Of a stretch of 64,000 bases of DNA, positions 24,875 to 36,886 are shown one piece after another. The stretch covers positions 24,584 to 88,583 of the forward strand of contig JAMKCH010005318.1 of NCBI GenBank assembly GCA_023653785.1, written 5' to 3'. The DNA is from Ophioderma brevispina. Lineage: Eukaryota; Echinodermata; Ophiuroidea; Amphilepidida; Ophiodermatidae. Each line of letters starts with the position of its first letter. The stretch's first letter is position 1. The notes under the pieces are model-generated. The model made no database searches, had not been told where the DNA came from, and worked only from the letters and a program-made list of their open reading frames with translations. The position numbers were made by a program, and so were the translations under genes.

Positions 24875-25985
24875 CAGGGCTGGAAATTCGAGCGAACCTG
24901 AGAACCGGTTCGCCTGAAGGTTCGCCAAAATTACACCTGGCGAGAACCAAAACGGGTTCGCGCAAAAATCTGTGCCAATCAAACGATAAACATTTCCGTG
25001 ATGTTATTTTGTTTATTTCGACGAAACAATGGAAAGATATAAATTCACTGATTCAAAATAAGCGACAAATAGTTGGAAAATGTAAGTAATAAAGTTCCAT
25101 ATCATGACCCCTTCTGCGAAGGGTTTCCACTTGCATGACTAACAAATTATCAACAATGTTTGCATTTTTATCAATAATCGATTACACTGATACGAACTTA
25201 AAGCTCGTTTCCTCATTGGTTGTTGTCGACACTTACTGCGTTTATTCTACCAATCATTTTCATGCACAACTGAGCATGTCTGCTCGATGGTGATGCATAT
25301 TCGGAAACGTGCTTACTCTGTACCCAAGATAAAAAGACCCTTGATTCCATGTGTAAGTAATGTCATAATTTCCAAGCATTTTATTTTCGTTAATATTTTC
25401 GGCACAAACAATATGCATATTTTAGAAAAAAGATCTATTATCCCATTATTGACATGTACCAATAAATATTCAATGACAATTTTGGGAAAAATTCGAAAAG
25501 TATAAAAACAATCCTATCCAGGGGTATCGGCAGAATGAGTTTGTTTACGATCAAGCTTTTGACAACTGATGAATTTTCTGTGCGAAGGACGCATTCGCCC
25601 GGAGCTTTTGACACAGGTTTCTTGACAAAACCAAACACAAGACAAAAGGAATGTTCTATTAATCTGTTTTTATATAACAAACGGCCAGAGAATTCGTTTT
25701 TGGTGATCACAAACTCGAACCAGTTACTATTAGTGTTATTTAAGACTAGTACTGGTCCATCTTTTATTTCAATATAATTTTTTGGTGTTGGGGTTGGTGT
25801 TGGGGAGGGATTGGGGGTGTTGGGGAGGGATTGGGGGGTGTTGCAGGGTTGTTGTGTGATGTGTGGGGTGTGCGGGGTGAAACCTAAAAGCATGAACTTG
25901 AAGGTTCGCAAGGTTCTCGCAAAGGTCCGTTTGCGAGACCCTGAATAAGGTGTTCTCGCAGACTCCGACGAATGTCAGGGCCTGG
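24875..25985. mobile_element. Possible hAT-like element (weak)
   Basis: The left end cagggctggaaattcgagcg and the right end, inverted, caggccctgacattcgtcgg match at about 14 of 20. Both are followed by gaacc/ggttcgc-rich text. There is no 8-bp duplication and no transposase; the 157-codon minus frame at 25,438-25,911 is low-complexity (PTPTPTP). Confidence 0.25.
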
Positions 25986-25999
25986 GCCCGCCTTACTAT

Positions 26000-26400
26000 A
26001 ACAATGGGTCATTTTTTCCTTCCACCAGGCTATTAAGATGGGTCACTTTTTTTGAGGTCATTGCACATATAAATGGGTCCATTTTTTTTTCAATTTTTGG
26101 TCGCATTTTTAACTATGAAAATGGGTGGTCGATTAATATTCGATTTTTGCTAATCACAATGAAAATTTTGATTTTCCGATTTTTGGGAAAAAGTTACTAT
26201 GAAAATTGCTCGATTTTGCTCAGATTACTATGAAAAATGGTGCGAATTTCAAAGCCAACTATAGAATGGTCGAATTTTGGACCAACTATATAAATGGGTC
26301 CATATTTTTTTTGTACAATCTGGTCACTATATAATGGTCGATTTTTTTAACCCGGTGGACGGCCACCCGACCCAATTTTATTTTGGGTCGAGTACCCCCC
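26000..26400 (+). repeat. Degenerate short tandem region
   Basis: Repeated ctatgaaaatgg and aatgggtc(c/g) followed by T-runs occur roughly every 35-45 bp. Confidence 0.5.
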
Positions 26401-26744
26401 CCGGGCTCCAGAATTTGATTTTAACATTGCCTAGAGGGCTATTCCATCCACTCTCAACTGGAATCTAGTCTAAACATAACGAAGCTTTGTTAATGGGTGC
26501 TAATAACCTTGTATGTTGAGTTTGAATTTCCCATTCTTTATCATCCTGGGACTAATTGTTTTGATTTTTTTCGTGTTTTTAATTTCGCGAATTTGAGTTT
26601 CTCGTGAAATTAAATACCTCATGAAAATTAGTGTTTTTTTACGTATAAATAACAAAGAAAACTGGGTCTAAGCTTCACACAAGGGAAAAAACTTAATCGC
26701 TAACAAAGGTACAAATTTACATTTTAAAATTAAACATCATTTAG

Positions 26745-27215
26745 CTTCTTACAGGATAACCTGTACAACAAAATAATATTATACATAATGCTCTATAAAA
26801 TACTATTGACCACATATCGAGTGGGTTCATCTAAAAAAACGAATTAGATTACCAAAAATTCTAGTCTGACATGCACTATTTACATTTGGCGCTACTTCTA
26901 GCCTAACGTGTTATACAATACGGCCGCACGTTTGCGCCATACATTTGCCATAGGAAATACACATTATGAAGGTTTTCCACATGTAAGGTGTATACGCTAC
27001 TGGTGGCCACATCCGAATCGCATAACACAAATACATATCCCATATACACTAGCGCAATTCAAATAGCGCTTGGTCAGGCACGATGTTTTTAATATTCATT
27101 TTGGGTTAGTTATAATTTCATTTGTCAATTTATACCACTTCAATATGTGTTCAGAATTTTTTTTATACCTATGTTGTTTATAACGTTCTCTCTTGGTCAG
27201 GTTCTTCTCCTTTAA
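26745..27215. mobile_element. Foldback element, copy 2
   Basis: It is homologous along its length to 12,311-12,775, sharing acctgtacaacaaa, attgaccacatatcgagt, aatacacattatgaagg and cccatatacactagcg. It has the same inverted architecture but has diverged by many substitutions and small indels. Confidence 0.7.
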
Positions 27216-30200
27216 ATATGCGCAGCATGAAATGTAAGCTGCTCTTCTGTAGTAATTTGATGGTATTTTATAATTGGCAAAATCCTTCTTTGTTGCAATA
27301 TTATTATCATAAAAGTATACTCTAATAAATTCAACAGAATTAATATACTATACGGGATTGAAAAGCAACCACACTTGAAAATGTAATTCCCTATACTTTT
27401 GGTATGGGGATAAAGAATCTGAGCTAAATGCCAGATATCAGGCAAAAGCCCATTACACAACTTAAACAAGCCAAAGCCCTGTAATATTACACAATATCCC
27501 TGTAATATTACACAACACATACCTGCAATATTACCCAACTTGCACAAAGTATTCACTTACATTAAGGGTTCTGCTCTCTTCATTTCCATTAAAAATAAAT
27601 TTGATTACTGATTTTAATTTTTCAGTAGCAAAGTTCCAGATATTTTTTCCTTCATATTCATATGCTTCAAATCTGTTCTACCACAATTTGAGTGTTGTAT
27701 GTCTCCATACAAAATCCATTCAAAACTGTTAAAACTTTTTTTAGTTACCACAATAAATTCCCCAACATGAACATGTTATTTAATGGGCTTTAGTGGGTTT
27801 AGTGGGTAATATCGGCTTCTTTGTAACAGGAGGAAATGGTACCTGTGACATTGAATCCAGAAAATGGAGTGTTCAAACATTGTTTGAATTTTGTGATGCC
27901 CAGTACAACCAATTTTTTAAAATTTGTTTTGCACTATCAATGTAGGTCTATAATCATCATTCTCTTTAAACTCAATCGTTTCATTCCTTTGAAATCATAT
28001 GGTAGAGGGGACTGTAGTGGAAAGAGAGTGTTGTGCTTTCCTGATAAAATTGTGAATTTTGGCACACAAGTACTTTAGGTATTGATAATCCATAAAAATT
28101 GATGGAAAGCACTGCACCAACCCCTTACGGACACCGGCTTTGGTTTCAGGTTAACATGGGTCAAAAAATTGTAAATGTTACCGATTGTTGTTTGGACAAG
28201 TCTCAACCATGATGTTTTGTCTGTTACAGTAAATCCAAAAGAGTATAGTTTACACTATCATGGTCTATAGTTTCGGAGTTATCGTGGTTAAAAAACTGTA
28301 AAATAGTGAAAAAGAATTCAATTTTGGTGGTGTACATTGTCAAAAGTTTAAAAGTTGCTTTGAATTCAGGCAATATGGTGGAGCAAATTGTTTTCCCTTG
28401 CTTAAGGATTAAAATAGCAATAGTTTTTGCCTTACTTTCTCTTAACGCTGTATGGCTTATTTTTACATTAATCCAACAAAATAGGTCACAGGTCAATAGA
28501 ATCCAACATTGTCCAATAGCTGCCAATAGCTGTTGACTTATTATTCGCCATTTTGGGTTAATAACCAAACCTTAAGATAGTCAAAAAACTATTTCTATAT
28601 AGTCAAAACTATTTCTATATTTCATTCTATGAGCTGAACCAACAACTTGAACATTTTACTAAAATTGGAGAAGTTTAAAAACCTTTTTGACCCCTGTCAA
28701 ACCCAAAATTAACTTTCACCATTTTTACGTTTTTACCCATATTTCCAACTACAGCTGGTCTCAAAAAAATGGTACAATCGAAAAAAAATTGGTTAAATAT
28801 GAAATCTCAAAATCAGTCCCTCTTACTTGGTATCATATTAAAGAAAAAGACCAGGCTTTCCAATGGGGTGTTTGTTTTTTCATTAATTTGCGTTTATCAA
28901 TCCAGAGATAAATCAATTTAGTTGCGGTATACCAAAATCGATTTTGTGCCCCTTTAATGCTTGGCATAGTGAGAGTCTGAACTTCGCCCAGTTATGCCGT
29001 GCTGTTTGGAAGCTCACAAAAGATTTGCATGGCACCTTGAACAAAGAGAAACAAAACCCAGATTACAGTAAACAAAAGAAAGTCTGTTTTTAGCGACACA
29101 ACACGTTTAATAATCAAACATCATCAGTTCAATGATAATATCATCTTCTTTTCATAAATACTAACATACAAATATTCTTGCACGGCAATTGAATGGAACT
29201 TTGAATTTATTACAAAATTGGTATCTGTTAAAATCTGCCTAAGGAACTGTAATTGCAACCAACTAAACACTCCAAATCCAAAGAAATGGTTTTCAAATAT
29301 TCCACTATCTTTTTGTTTTATTGCATTTACAATTGTTGAAGGTTCAACAAAAAAAAATTGAATTTGGAAGCAAAGTATCAAAGTGTGGTAGGAATTTGCG
29401 TTTCACCAGATATCTTTCAAGAAAGACCCATCAACCACTCTCTCCTCCAGGTTGCTGTCGTCCAGCTGTACGCTTCATGGGTTCCCTTCTAAGTTCTAAC
29501 AAACAACAGATGTCTAATGTTATTCACTTTATCTTAAAGCCAGAACTTAACTGGACATAACTCCATCCATTACGTAGCTGTTTTTTCGTATCTTTTTTAG
29601 AGTTTCTTCTTCTTTCTTTATGAAGTTAAAAATCCATTTTTAAAGTTTTTCATATCTGTTCAAGTGTGATAACTTATTGTTAAACCAAGTTGTTCACCGT
29701 TTTCACTCAACCATAAAGTGGCACAAACTCGATGCTTGTGTTCCGCAGTAAACTGGAGTTATCCTCGATTGAACAAGCAAATGAGATGAACCAAAAAATC
29801 CTGAAAAGCCTGGTATTTTCTCTTAATGTGATATAAAAAACGACGTACTTATGTGAGATATAATATTGAAAAAAAATCGGATTTTTTGATGTACCATTTT
29901 TTTTAGACAGGCTGTATAGGCCATAGGTAGTATAAACTATACATTTTTGGGAATTGCCCACCAGACACACCTCATGGTGTGCTTTTCAACCAATCGAACA
30001 TTTTAAATTTTTTACCCCTGTGTAACCTTTAACTCCAAGCTGGGGGGCCATGAAAAGTGGTGTGGCAAGTGCTTCCAATCAATTTTTTTATTATCAATGC
30101 ATAAAATTAACTTGTGTAACCAAATTCACGTTTTTATCCAGAATTTGCACGACTCCATGAGATCTGTGCACTACAGTCCCCCACTAATGGGTATTTCATT

Positions 30201-30718
30201 ACACTGATTTTTCTCTTGGTGCTTGTAAAAGATCACCATGGCACACGTGACTGAAGGAAACAATACACGTGGCTTATGACAGTCATGTGGCCATTTCCTC
30301 ATTTTACATCATCCTTGAAGAAACAAATTGACTTCCCGACTACCATATTTAACAGATGATTCTTTTCCATTTTGGCGCTGTGGATGTAGTACAACAGTCA
30401 CTAAATTAAATGAGACAGAGCTCGGTAATTTTTGAAAATTGTTGTTTTTTAATTGAATTGAAAATTAAGTCTAAAAAAAATAATAGCCATGAAAAATGGC
30501 CAAAGTAATAGTCCATTATTTCGGCATATTCTTATTAGGGAAGTTAGATTAATGGTTAAAATTAGGCTATGACTTTTTAAAATCGTAATTTCAACCTTCT
30601 CTTAAACTTTCATTGCAATGTCTGTTGCCTTTATTAATTGAACTGAAAAAAAATCAAGAATGTGTAACAATCCTGCACTAAAACTCTTCAAAATGTAAGA
30701 TTATTTATATATTTACAC

Positions 30719-30884
30719 CTGTTCATGGCAAATATGAGAGCACCTGCTCTGTATGTTAACACATCTATCTAATAGGTCATGGCATAATGGTGCCCAGAAA
30801 TTCCACTTAGGTTGGGTATCAGGTCAAACAGTTCACTCTCTGCCATCCCATTTCTTGACATGTATAAATCAACTGCGACAGATC
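30719..30884 (-). CDS. NPHP3: NPHP3 exon with several single-base frame breaks
   Basis: The minus-strand acceptor ttacctttgtcag and donor CAG|gtgtaaat frame a 166-nt exon. Pieces of the expected protein are all present but fall in different frames: DLSQLIY, then SRNGMAESELFDLIPNLS, then WNFWAPLCHDLLDRC, then LTYRAGALIF, then HEQ. Human NPHP3 has SHNGVSESELMELYPEMSW, then SLIHSLYKMCLLTYGCGLL, RFQHLQ. At least four small deletions would restore a phase 0/0 exon of 171 nt that joins the next exon (AREAV). The breaks resemble raw long-read errors. A poly-C tract lies about 200 bp away. Confidence 0.78.
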
Positions 30885-31086
30885 CTGACAAAGGTAAAAT
30901 AAAATAGGGTCGTAAGTGCACAGCTTGCCATTGTAAGAAATCCCGTCAAACATCCTATATGCCAAGTGTTGGTCATTGGCTCTTTGAAATGGTTCTTTTC
31001 CGGCAACTGTGTCCCTGAAGACCCATTTCAAGAGTCACTGACTCAAGGAAAAACAATTTTAAATCATCCTTAATTCCCCCAAAAAA

Positions 31087-31133
31087 CCCCCCCCCCCCCC
31101 CCTTCCCCCCCCTTAATTTTTTTACCCCCCCCC

Positions 31134-31164
<31 letters not shown>

Positions 31165-31171
31165 ACCCCCC

Positions 31172-31209
<38 letters not shown>
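31087..31209. repeat. Poly-C tract of about 120 bp
   Basis: It is almost pure C with a few A/T interruptions, the longest uninterrupted C-runs exceeding 30. Nothing else in the window resembles it, and a frame-broken NPHP3 exon lies next to it. Confidence 0.9.
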
Positions 31210-31382
31210 ATGGCAAGCCATCAGATGTATCAATGGAAGCTATTGCACTTATGACCATGTTGCATTCAAATAATGGATTCACACCAAAATGGATCACAAC
31301 GTAGACGCTAATTTCAAGAGAGAATATCTAGAAAAAGTAAGTGAAGTAGGTACCATGTTAAAACGAAAGATTTACATTACAG

Positions 31383-31575
31383 GTGTCCCCTAAAAAAATG
31401 GATGCGAAAATTCTGATTTTTGCACCGATGTAAAGCTTTCTATCAAAAATATCCCCATGTGAAAGGATTAAGCCGAGAATTATTTTTTGATACAAAAAAT
31501 TGTGAAACTTCTATTTTTCCTAATGGAGCAAATAGGAAATTCAGCTTGTTTCAAATTGGAATATAGGAATATAAA
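31383..31575 (+). repeat. Dispersed repeat family G, partial copy
   Basis: It contains aggtgtcccctaaaaaaatg, tgtaaagctttctatc, aaatatccccatgtgaaagg and ggagcaaataggaaattc, in the same order as the copies at 20.4 and 22.3 kb. Confidence 0.6.
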
Positions 31576-32205
31576 AATACATTGTTCGCTGGAATGCTTG
31601 TGTCGCCTGCCATTGGGGTTTGCCAAAGGGAGTCACAGTTTGGTGATGTGAGTTGACACAGGGTTCATCAGAGGTCAACCTGTTGACATCTCATATGAGC
31701 TTGGGCCACTGGTTCTTCTGACCAAGTATCAGTGGATAAATATGTATGAAATGCTGTTTTATAGATTTAAACAAAATGGGGTCAAAGTTCACATACAGGG
31801 CATCAAATGTAACTTTGTTTGCACCACATATGAGCCTTGGGCCAGTGGTTCTTATGCTCTTCTGCCCAAGTATGAAATTATTCAAGCAATGAATATGTGA
31901 GAAATGAGCAATTAATTGTTAACTTTTGTTTGATTTTGATGAACTTTGGGTCAAAGGTCACAAAGGGGTCATAAAAAGTCAATTTATGTACATCCTACAT
32001 TAAATCTCGGCAAGTGGTTCACTTTGAGTAACTTTGGTGACCATAGCATCTTATGTGCCAAAAAGTTTTATAGATTTTCACAAAATGGAGTCAAAGTTCA
32101 CACTGGGCCATCAAAGGTCACCTTGTTTACACCACGTATTAGTCTTGTGCAAGATGCTTGGCTATGTCCCCTTCCTGAGGTACATCCCCCGAAAATAATC
32201 GTGTG
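31575..32205 (+). repeat. Tandem-unit repeat related to the TGACC elements
   Basis: The head ttcgctggaatgcttgtgtc plus gcctgcc parallels the TGACC-element head. The interior repeats gagccttgggccagtggttc and caaaatggggtcaaagttca about every 150-170 bp. No ORF. Confidence 0.55.
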
Positions 32206-32210
32206 AATCG

Positions 32211-32549
32211 AGTGAATGGTCTTAAAAAAAGACTAACAATGTATGAGCCTTGGGCAAGTGGTTCTTCTGACCAAGTATGAAGTTGAAGACACTATCAATG
32301 ATTCATCCGAAAGAGTCAAAATATTTGAAATTTGCAGGAATAGCTTAAAAGTGAAGGATAAGTCTGTAGAATTCTCATAAATTACTTTTTCCAACTGAAG
32401 AATTGCCAGAAAAGGAAGAAAACGGCAGTATTCAAAGATATGCATCTCCATTCAATTATGTGTTGTAATAAGTGTCCGTATGGACAGTAATGACTAAAAT
32501 ATCCAATTTTGTCCTTATTAGGTTGATTCTGGTCTTATCATTTGCAGGA
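32211..32549 (+). repeat. Family Q repeat, near-identical duplicate 1
   Basis: It is almost identical to 33,439-33,777 over 339 bp; the only difference I see is t/g within gggcaagtggttc. It includes aagtgaaggataagtctgta and tgtccgtatggacagtaatg. Confidence 0.8.
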
Positions 32550-32606
32550 TATGTTGGGATACCTGTTACAGACAATCAAAAATTAGAATAAAGTTACATT
32601 AAAAAA

Positions 32607-32695
32607 TACATCGGTCCTTGGACCGCATGTGTCGCCTGCCATCACGGTTTGTGAATGATAGGCCTCATATGACATATGACCTTGAGATGTGAAAA
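32607..32695 (+). mobile_element. Truncated head of the TGACC-tandem element
   Basis: catcggtccttggaccgcat and gtgtcgcctgccatcacgg match the head of the 21,081 copy. The similarity stops at an A-run near 32,692. Confidence 0.65.
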
Positions 32696-33438
32696 AAAAA
32701 AAAAAAAAAAATCTTAGAAATCTACCCCAGGTCTTAGCATGGCACCCATGCAAAATCTCCCCACCCCCACCCACCCACTCCAAGGCCCATGCAAAACCGT
32801 ATATGAAAATGGTCTCAGAAATCTATTTGATACCTTCCATATTATGTGGACGAATAACTCCTGTTTACGAATTACTACCGTTCACAAGTCAACACCACAC
32901 ACAAAACTCTTCCCATAATAGAAAGTGCTAACTTCCACGAATCGCTCACAGCAAGGCGGAGTCTCGCATCTTGTTCAGTCTGCATTTTATACAACTTGAT
33001 GGGCCGAACCACTTATGCAAATCTGCATTGTCAGGTACGGTTTATTTTGTGCATGTGCATTAACAAAGGTCACGCTTTATGAATAAAATCAATCTTAATC
33101 CAGTAATATTACGTCATTGCATCGCGTCTTTGATTGGTCATTATCGGCTTGAATGATTCATCGTCGCCCGTATATGGACCCCCCCCCGTGTTTTTGGCAA
33201 TCACGAAAACATTTTCAAACTGGACAAGACGATTCGCTAAACAGAAGTTTGTCTGCACATGCAGCTTCACTCGTCTTTTCAATTGTGTAACCGGATAACA
33301 ATGAAGACCACAGCAGCAGCTGCAGCACTGCACTGGCATCGTTGGTTTGTGATTTTCAGCCGAGTTTGGATTACGATACTAGTAGTCATGGTTATCTATA
33401 GGCTATGATTTCAACAGTTCGCTGGTGACAAAAATTCA

Positions 33439-33777
33439 AGTGAATGGTCTTAAAAAAAGACTAACAATGTATGAGCCTTGGGCAAGGGGTTCTTCTGACC
33501 AAGTATGAAGTTGAAGACACTATCAATGATTCATCCGAAAGAGTCAAAATATTTGAAATTTGCAGGAATAGCTTAAAAGTGAAGGATAAGTCTGTAGAAT
33601 TCTCATAAATTACTTTTTCCAACTGAAGAATTGCCAGAAAAGGAAGAAAACGGCAGTATTCAAAGATATGCATCTCCATTCAATTATGTGTTGTAATAAG
33701 TGTCCGTATGGACAGTAATGACTAAAATATCCAATTTTGTCCTTATTAGGTTGATTCTGGTCTTATCATTTGCAGGA
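33439..33777 (+). repeat. Family Q repeat, near-identical duplicate 2
   Basis: It is a direct repeat of 32,211-32,549 with about 99.7% identity by eye, 1,228 bp away. Flanking sequence differs on both sides. Confidence 0.8.
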
Positions 33778-33837
33778 AATATTAGGGTACTAGTTATTGT
33801 AAGGCCATAAGTAAAAAAAATAAAAAAGTTTTTACCT

Positions 33838-34508
33838 TAAAAATACATCGTTCCTTGGACCGATGTGTCGCCTGCCTCACGGTTTGTGAATTATAGGCCT
33901 CATATGACATTGAACTTGAGATTACAATGGAAGCATTTGCAGGTATCTTCCACAAACCAAGTTTTTTGGTTCCAATTGACTTCCAACTTTTTCAACTTGG
34001 ATGTCAATTTTACATTTTCAGCATATTCTTACAACTTGACCCACATGACCTTTGGCCTTGGCATTGCCCTTTGACCTCATCAACAAATGATGGTCCAATG
34101 TTGTCACCTATGACTCAGTTGGTTCCAATTGTCAATTTTACATTTTCAGCCTATCTTACAACTTGACCTCCCATGACCTTTGACCTTAGCACATGACCTT
34201 TTACCTTAGCATGTGACCTTTGACCTCATCAACAAATGAGGGGTACCATGTGGCACCTATGATTCAAGTTTGGTTCCAATTGAACTTCCAACTTCTTAAT
34301 TGAGGTCAATTTTACATTTTCAGCCTATCTTACAACTTGACCTCACATGACCTTTGATCTGGGTATGTGGAAGTATGCTGGATATACAAGAGGCAAATGT
34401 TAAGCACCCTTGTTCAATCAACAACAACAGGACATCCAACCACAGACCCAACAGTGGACTGAAGGTGATCCCCCCCTATGTGTCTTCTGCCATGGCAGGC
34501 GCACAAAA
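33838..34508 (+). mobile_element. TGACC-tandem element, indel-rich copy
   Basis: The head is catcgttccttggacc and the end catggcaggcgcacaaa. It contains three or more tandem units. Many single-base gaps relative to the 21.1-kb copy suggest old decay or low consensus accuracy. Confidence 0.65.
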
Positions 34509-34514
34509 AAAATA

Positions 34515-34947
34515 ACATCGGTCTACGGACTGCATGTGTTTGCCTGCCTTTGCGCGGTTTGTAATGATGGTTTGCATATGACCCCTTTGACCTTGGCATG
34601 TGACCTTTGCCCCGACATCAACAATGAGGGATCACTGTTTGAACCTATGACTCAAGTATTGGTTCATTGAACTCAACTTTTCAATTTTAGGTCATTTTAC
34701 ATTTCCAACCTTACAACTTGACCTCAACATGACCATTTGACTTCGTTAGGTGACCTTTGACCTTATAACGGCAAATGCAGGATTTCAAATTTGCATCTAT
34801 GACTCAAGTTTGGTTTAAATCCATCCAAGTATGCAGATATTACAGGCAAATGTTAACCCTTTTTCACAACAACAGACATCAACAACAACAGACTACAGTG
34901 GACAAAGTGATCCCTATGTGTCTTCCTGCCTTAAGGCAAGTGACACA
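34515..34947 (+). mobile_element. TGACC-tandem element, adjacent second copy
   Basis: It starts again with catcggtctacggactgcat and ends ttaaggcaagtgacacaaaa, head-to-tail with the previous copy. Its distal part (gactcaagtttggtttaaat ... gtggacaaagtgatccctat) is very close to that of 21,081-21,656. Confidence 0.65.
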
Positions 34948-35077
34948 AAAATGGTCAATAATTAGTGTCTGTACTTTAAAAGATAAAGACTGCCCCAAAC
35001 ACATCAATCCACTTTTGTTTTCAATATGTTAAATTTGCCAGTCAGCCAGTATCAAAATATCATCTACATACACTTAC

Positions 35078-35402
35078 CCTTTTGATCAAGCCTTTGTTAG
35101 TCATGCCTTCATACTCTGCCTCAAGAGATTCTAGTACATATCTGTACAACTCAGCTGTCTCTGCATACTTCAAACAAACATCAAGCTTCTCTCTGACTGG
35201 TAATGTCTTATCACTGTGTATTAACTCATCTACAAGCACAGTAATGTAAAGTGGATGTCTGGTAGCTGGCATGCGACAGTGAGATAAGAGTCGAGATTCA
35301 TCTTCACTTCCAAGGGTGCAGTTTTTAGAAAGACAAATGGCATGTAAGAGTTCTTTTGTATGACGAGGACTCAGCGGTTCAAGATGAAGTGTAGGCCATG
35401 AT
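35078..35402 (-). CDS. NPHP3: NPHP3 exon: end of NTPase module and helical linker
   Basis: A 325-nt exon (1 nt completing a codon, then 108 codons, ending in phase 0) with acceptor cacttgcag and donor AAAAGG|gtaagt. It encodes SWPTLHLEPLSPRHTKELL, then LSHCRMPATRHPLYITVLVD, LPVREKLDVCLK and ELYRYVLESLEAEY, ending GLIKR. Human NPHP3 has LWPTLHLDPLSPKDAKSII, ERHCRSATTCNALYVTLFG and LSLYRLVLHSIRE in the same order. This is the longest exon in the window and is intact. Confidence 0.95.
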
Positions 35403-36069
35403 CTGCAAGTGAATCAAGAAATTCAGTTTAGGTCTATAACAAACTTTTCCTTTTCAAACGAACATTACTGGAGTGAAGAGGTTAACCATATTGTTAAATA
35501 TACATAATATGCTTTAACAATCATTCCATGAGTTACAACCAAGTTATATTTTGAAATAGAAAATATATTACAAATAACAAATTTAATTCCTAAAAGGCCT
35601 GTCATGAGATTTTTTTATAAAAATGTGCATTCCATGATCTCAACAACTTCTCTTTTGTATACGATTTAACAAATATCCTAAAAAATATCATTTCCCAAAT
35701 TTCAGTGAATTCTGATAGTACATTATGATGTTGTAAGCAATACCACAGTGTTCCACAAGCCACTATGTTGTAATCCTGTTCATTTAAAGAGACACTGGCA
35801 TATTTGAAAAATAGTGCACCCCTCTAGATTTGTCAAAATTGATATTTTTGCATGGTTATAAAACTTGTATATACATTAGCCCTCACCTGAAATTATTAAG
35901 CCCAAATCAGCACACTTAGAATGATTTTATAATTAATGTTGCCGGCGACATTAACTCAGCAGATGACATGGAACTGGTGTGTAACACAAGAAAACACATG
36001 CCAGAGTTGATTCTCATGGCATGCACTTGTTTGACCAGTCTTTGACCTTTGTGGTTTTAATATCAATGA

Positions 36070-36240
36070 GTATAGTAGTAGTAGTAGTAAAACCAAAGTT
36101 TTAAATCCGGTTTTGTCCCCGCAACCGGGGGCGGCCGGATTCACCTCACATTCGTAGCAATCGCCCTTACTCCCTCCTTCCACTTCGCCCGATTCAATGC
36201 ATCCCCCATCCTCAACCCAACCCTCCTACTCTCCTCCTGT
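36070..36240 (-). mobile_element. 3' end of an endonuclease/RT LINE (family A), inverted
   Basis: On the minus strand it reads ggggatgcattgaatcgggc, gaagtggaaggagggagtaa, then ggggacaaaaccggatttaa and a (TAC)n-like tail. The coding part and 3' UTR match 39,046-39,215 on the plus strand, which identifies the family. Confidence 0.65.
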
Positions 36241-36329
36241 AATACACACATTTGTTGATTAAAGTTACAGCAAACTTAAAAGTTAGCTTACAAATTACCT
36301 AGATATCTTTAGCTTCTTATTAAAGTCCT

Positions 36330-36886
36330 TGAGAAGACAAAAGTGCTGGTGAGCGGGATGGAGGGGGAGGTGGTAGTGAGTAGGGTAGACCCATGTGGCG
36401 TGTGGGAAGAGGGTAAAAGCAAATTCAGTGTGGTGTGAGAAATGTGGGAAATGGATCCATGGGAGATGCACAAAGATGAAGAGAGTGACCCCTAGTTTGG
36501 CAAGAGATTTTATGATCGGATGATGTGAGAAGGGAGCTGGAGGGATGGTGGAACAGGAGGAAAGATTGTGTGATGAGGTGGAGTCAGTGAAGGAGTTCAC
36601 ATACCTTGGGGACAAGTTTAGTGGGGGTGGTGGATGCGAGGTGGCTGTGACAGCTAGAGTGAGGTATGAGTGGGTGAAGTTTAGGGAATGTGGGGAGTTG
36701 TTGCAAAGGAAAAGATATCCTTTGAAGATGAAAGGAATGGTGTATAAGAGTTGTGTGAGATCAGTGATGCTGTATGGGAGCGAGACGTGGTGTCTGAGCG
36801 AAAATGAGATGGGGATTCTGAGGAGGACAGAGAGAGCACTGATAAGAGTGATGTGTGGGGTGAAGTTGATGGATAGGATGAAGACT
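36330..36886 (+). pseudogene. Family A LINE, left half of an interrupted copy
   Basis: The reading includes WCEKCGKWIHGRCTKMKRVT in one frame (zinc-knuckle-like C2HC). An open frame from 36,545 follows with VKEFTYLGDKFSGGGGCEV, FRECGELLQRK, YGSETWCLSENEMGILRRTE and ending VKLMDRMKT at 36,886. This is the C-terminal part of a non-LTR endonuclease/reverse-transcriptase polyprotein. The frame breaks at the jockey-like insertion and resumes at 38,853. Confidence 0.8.

Noticed and set aside
25438..25911. Longest single open frame besides the TE frames (157 codons, minus)
   Set aside because: Low-complexity PTPTPTP stretch and no domain; it arises from a G/T-rich repeat tract.
30973..31297. Glycine-rich open frames
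   Set aside because: Pure translation of the poly-C tract.
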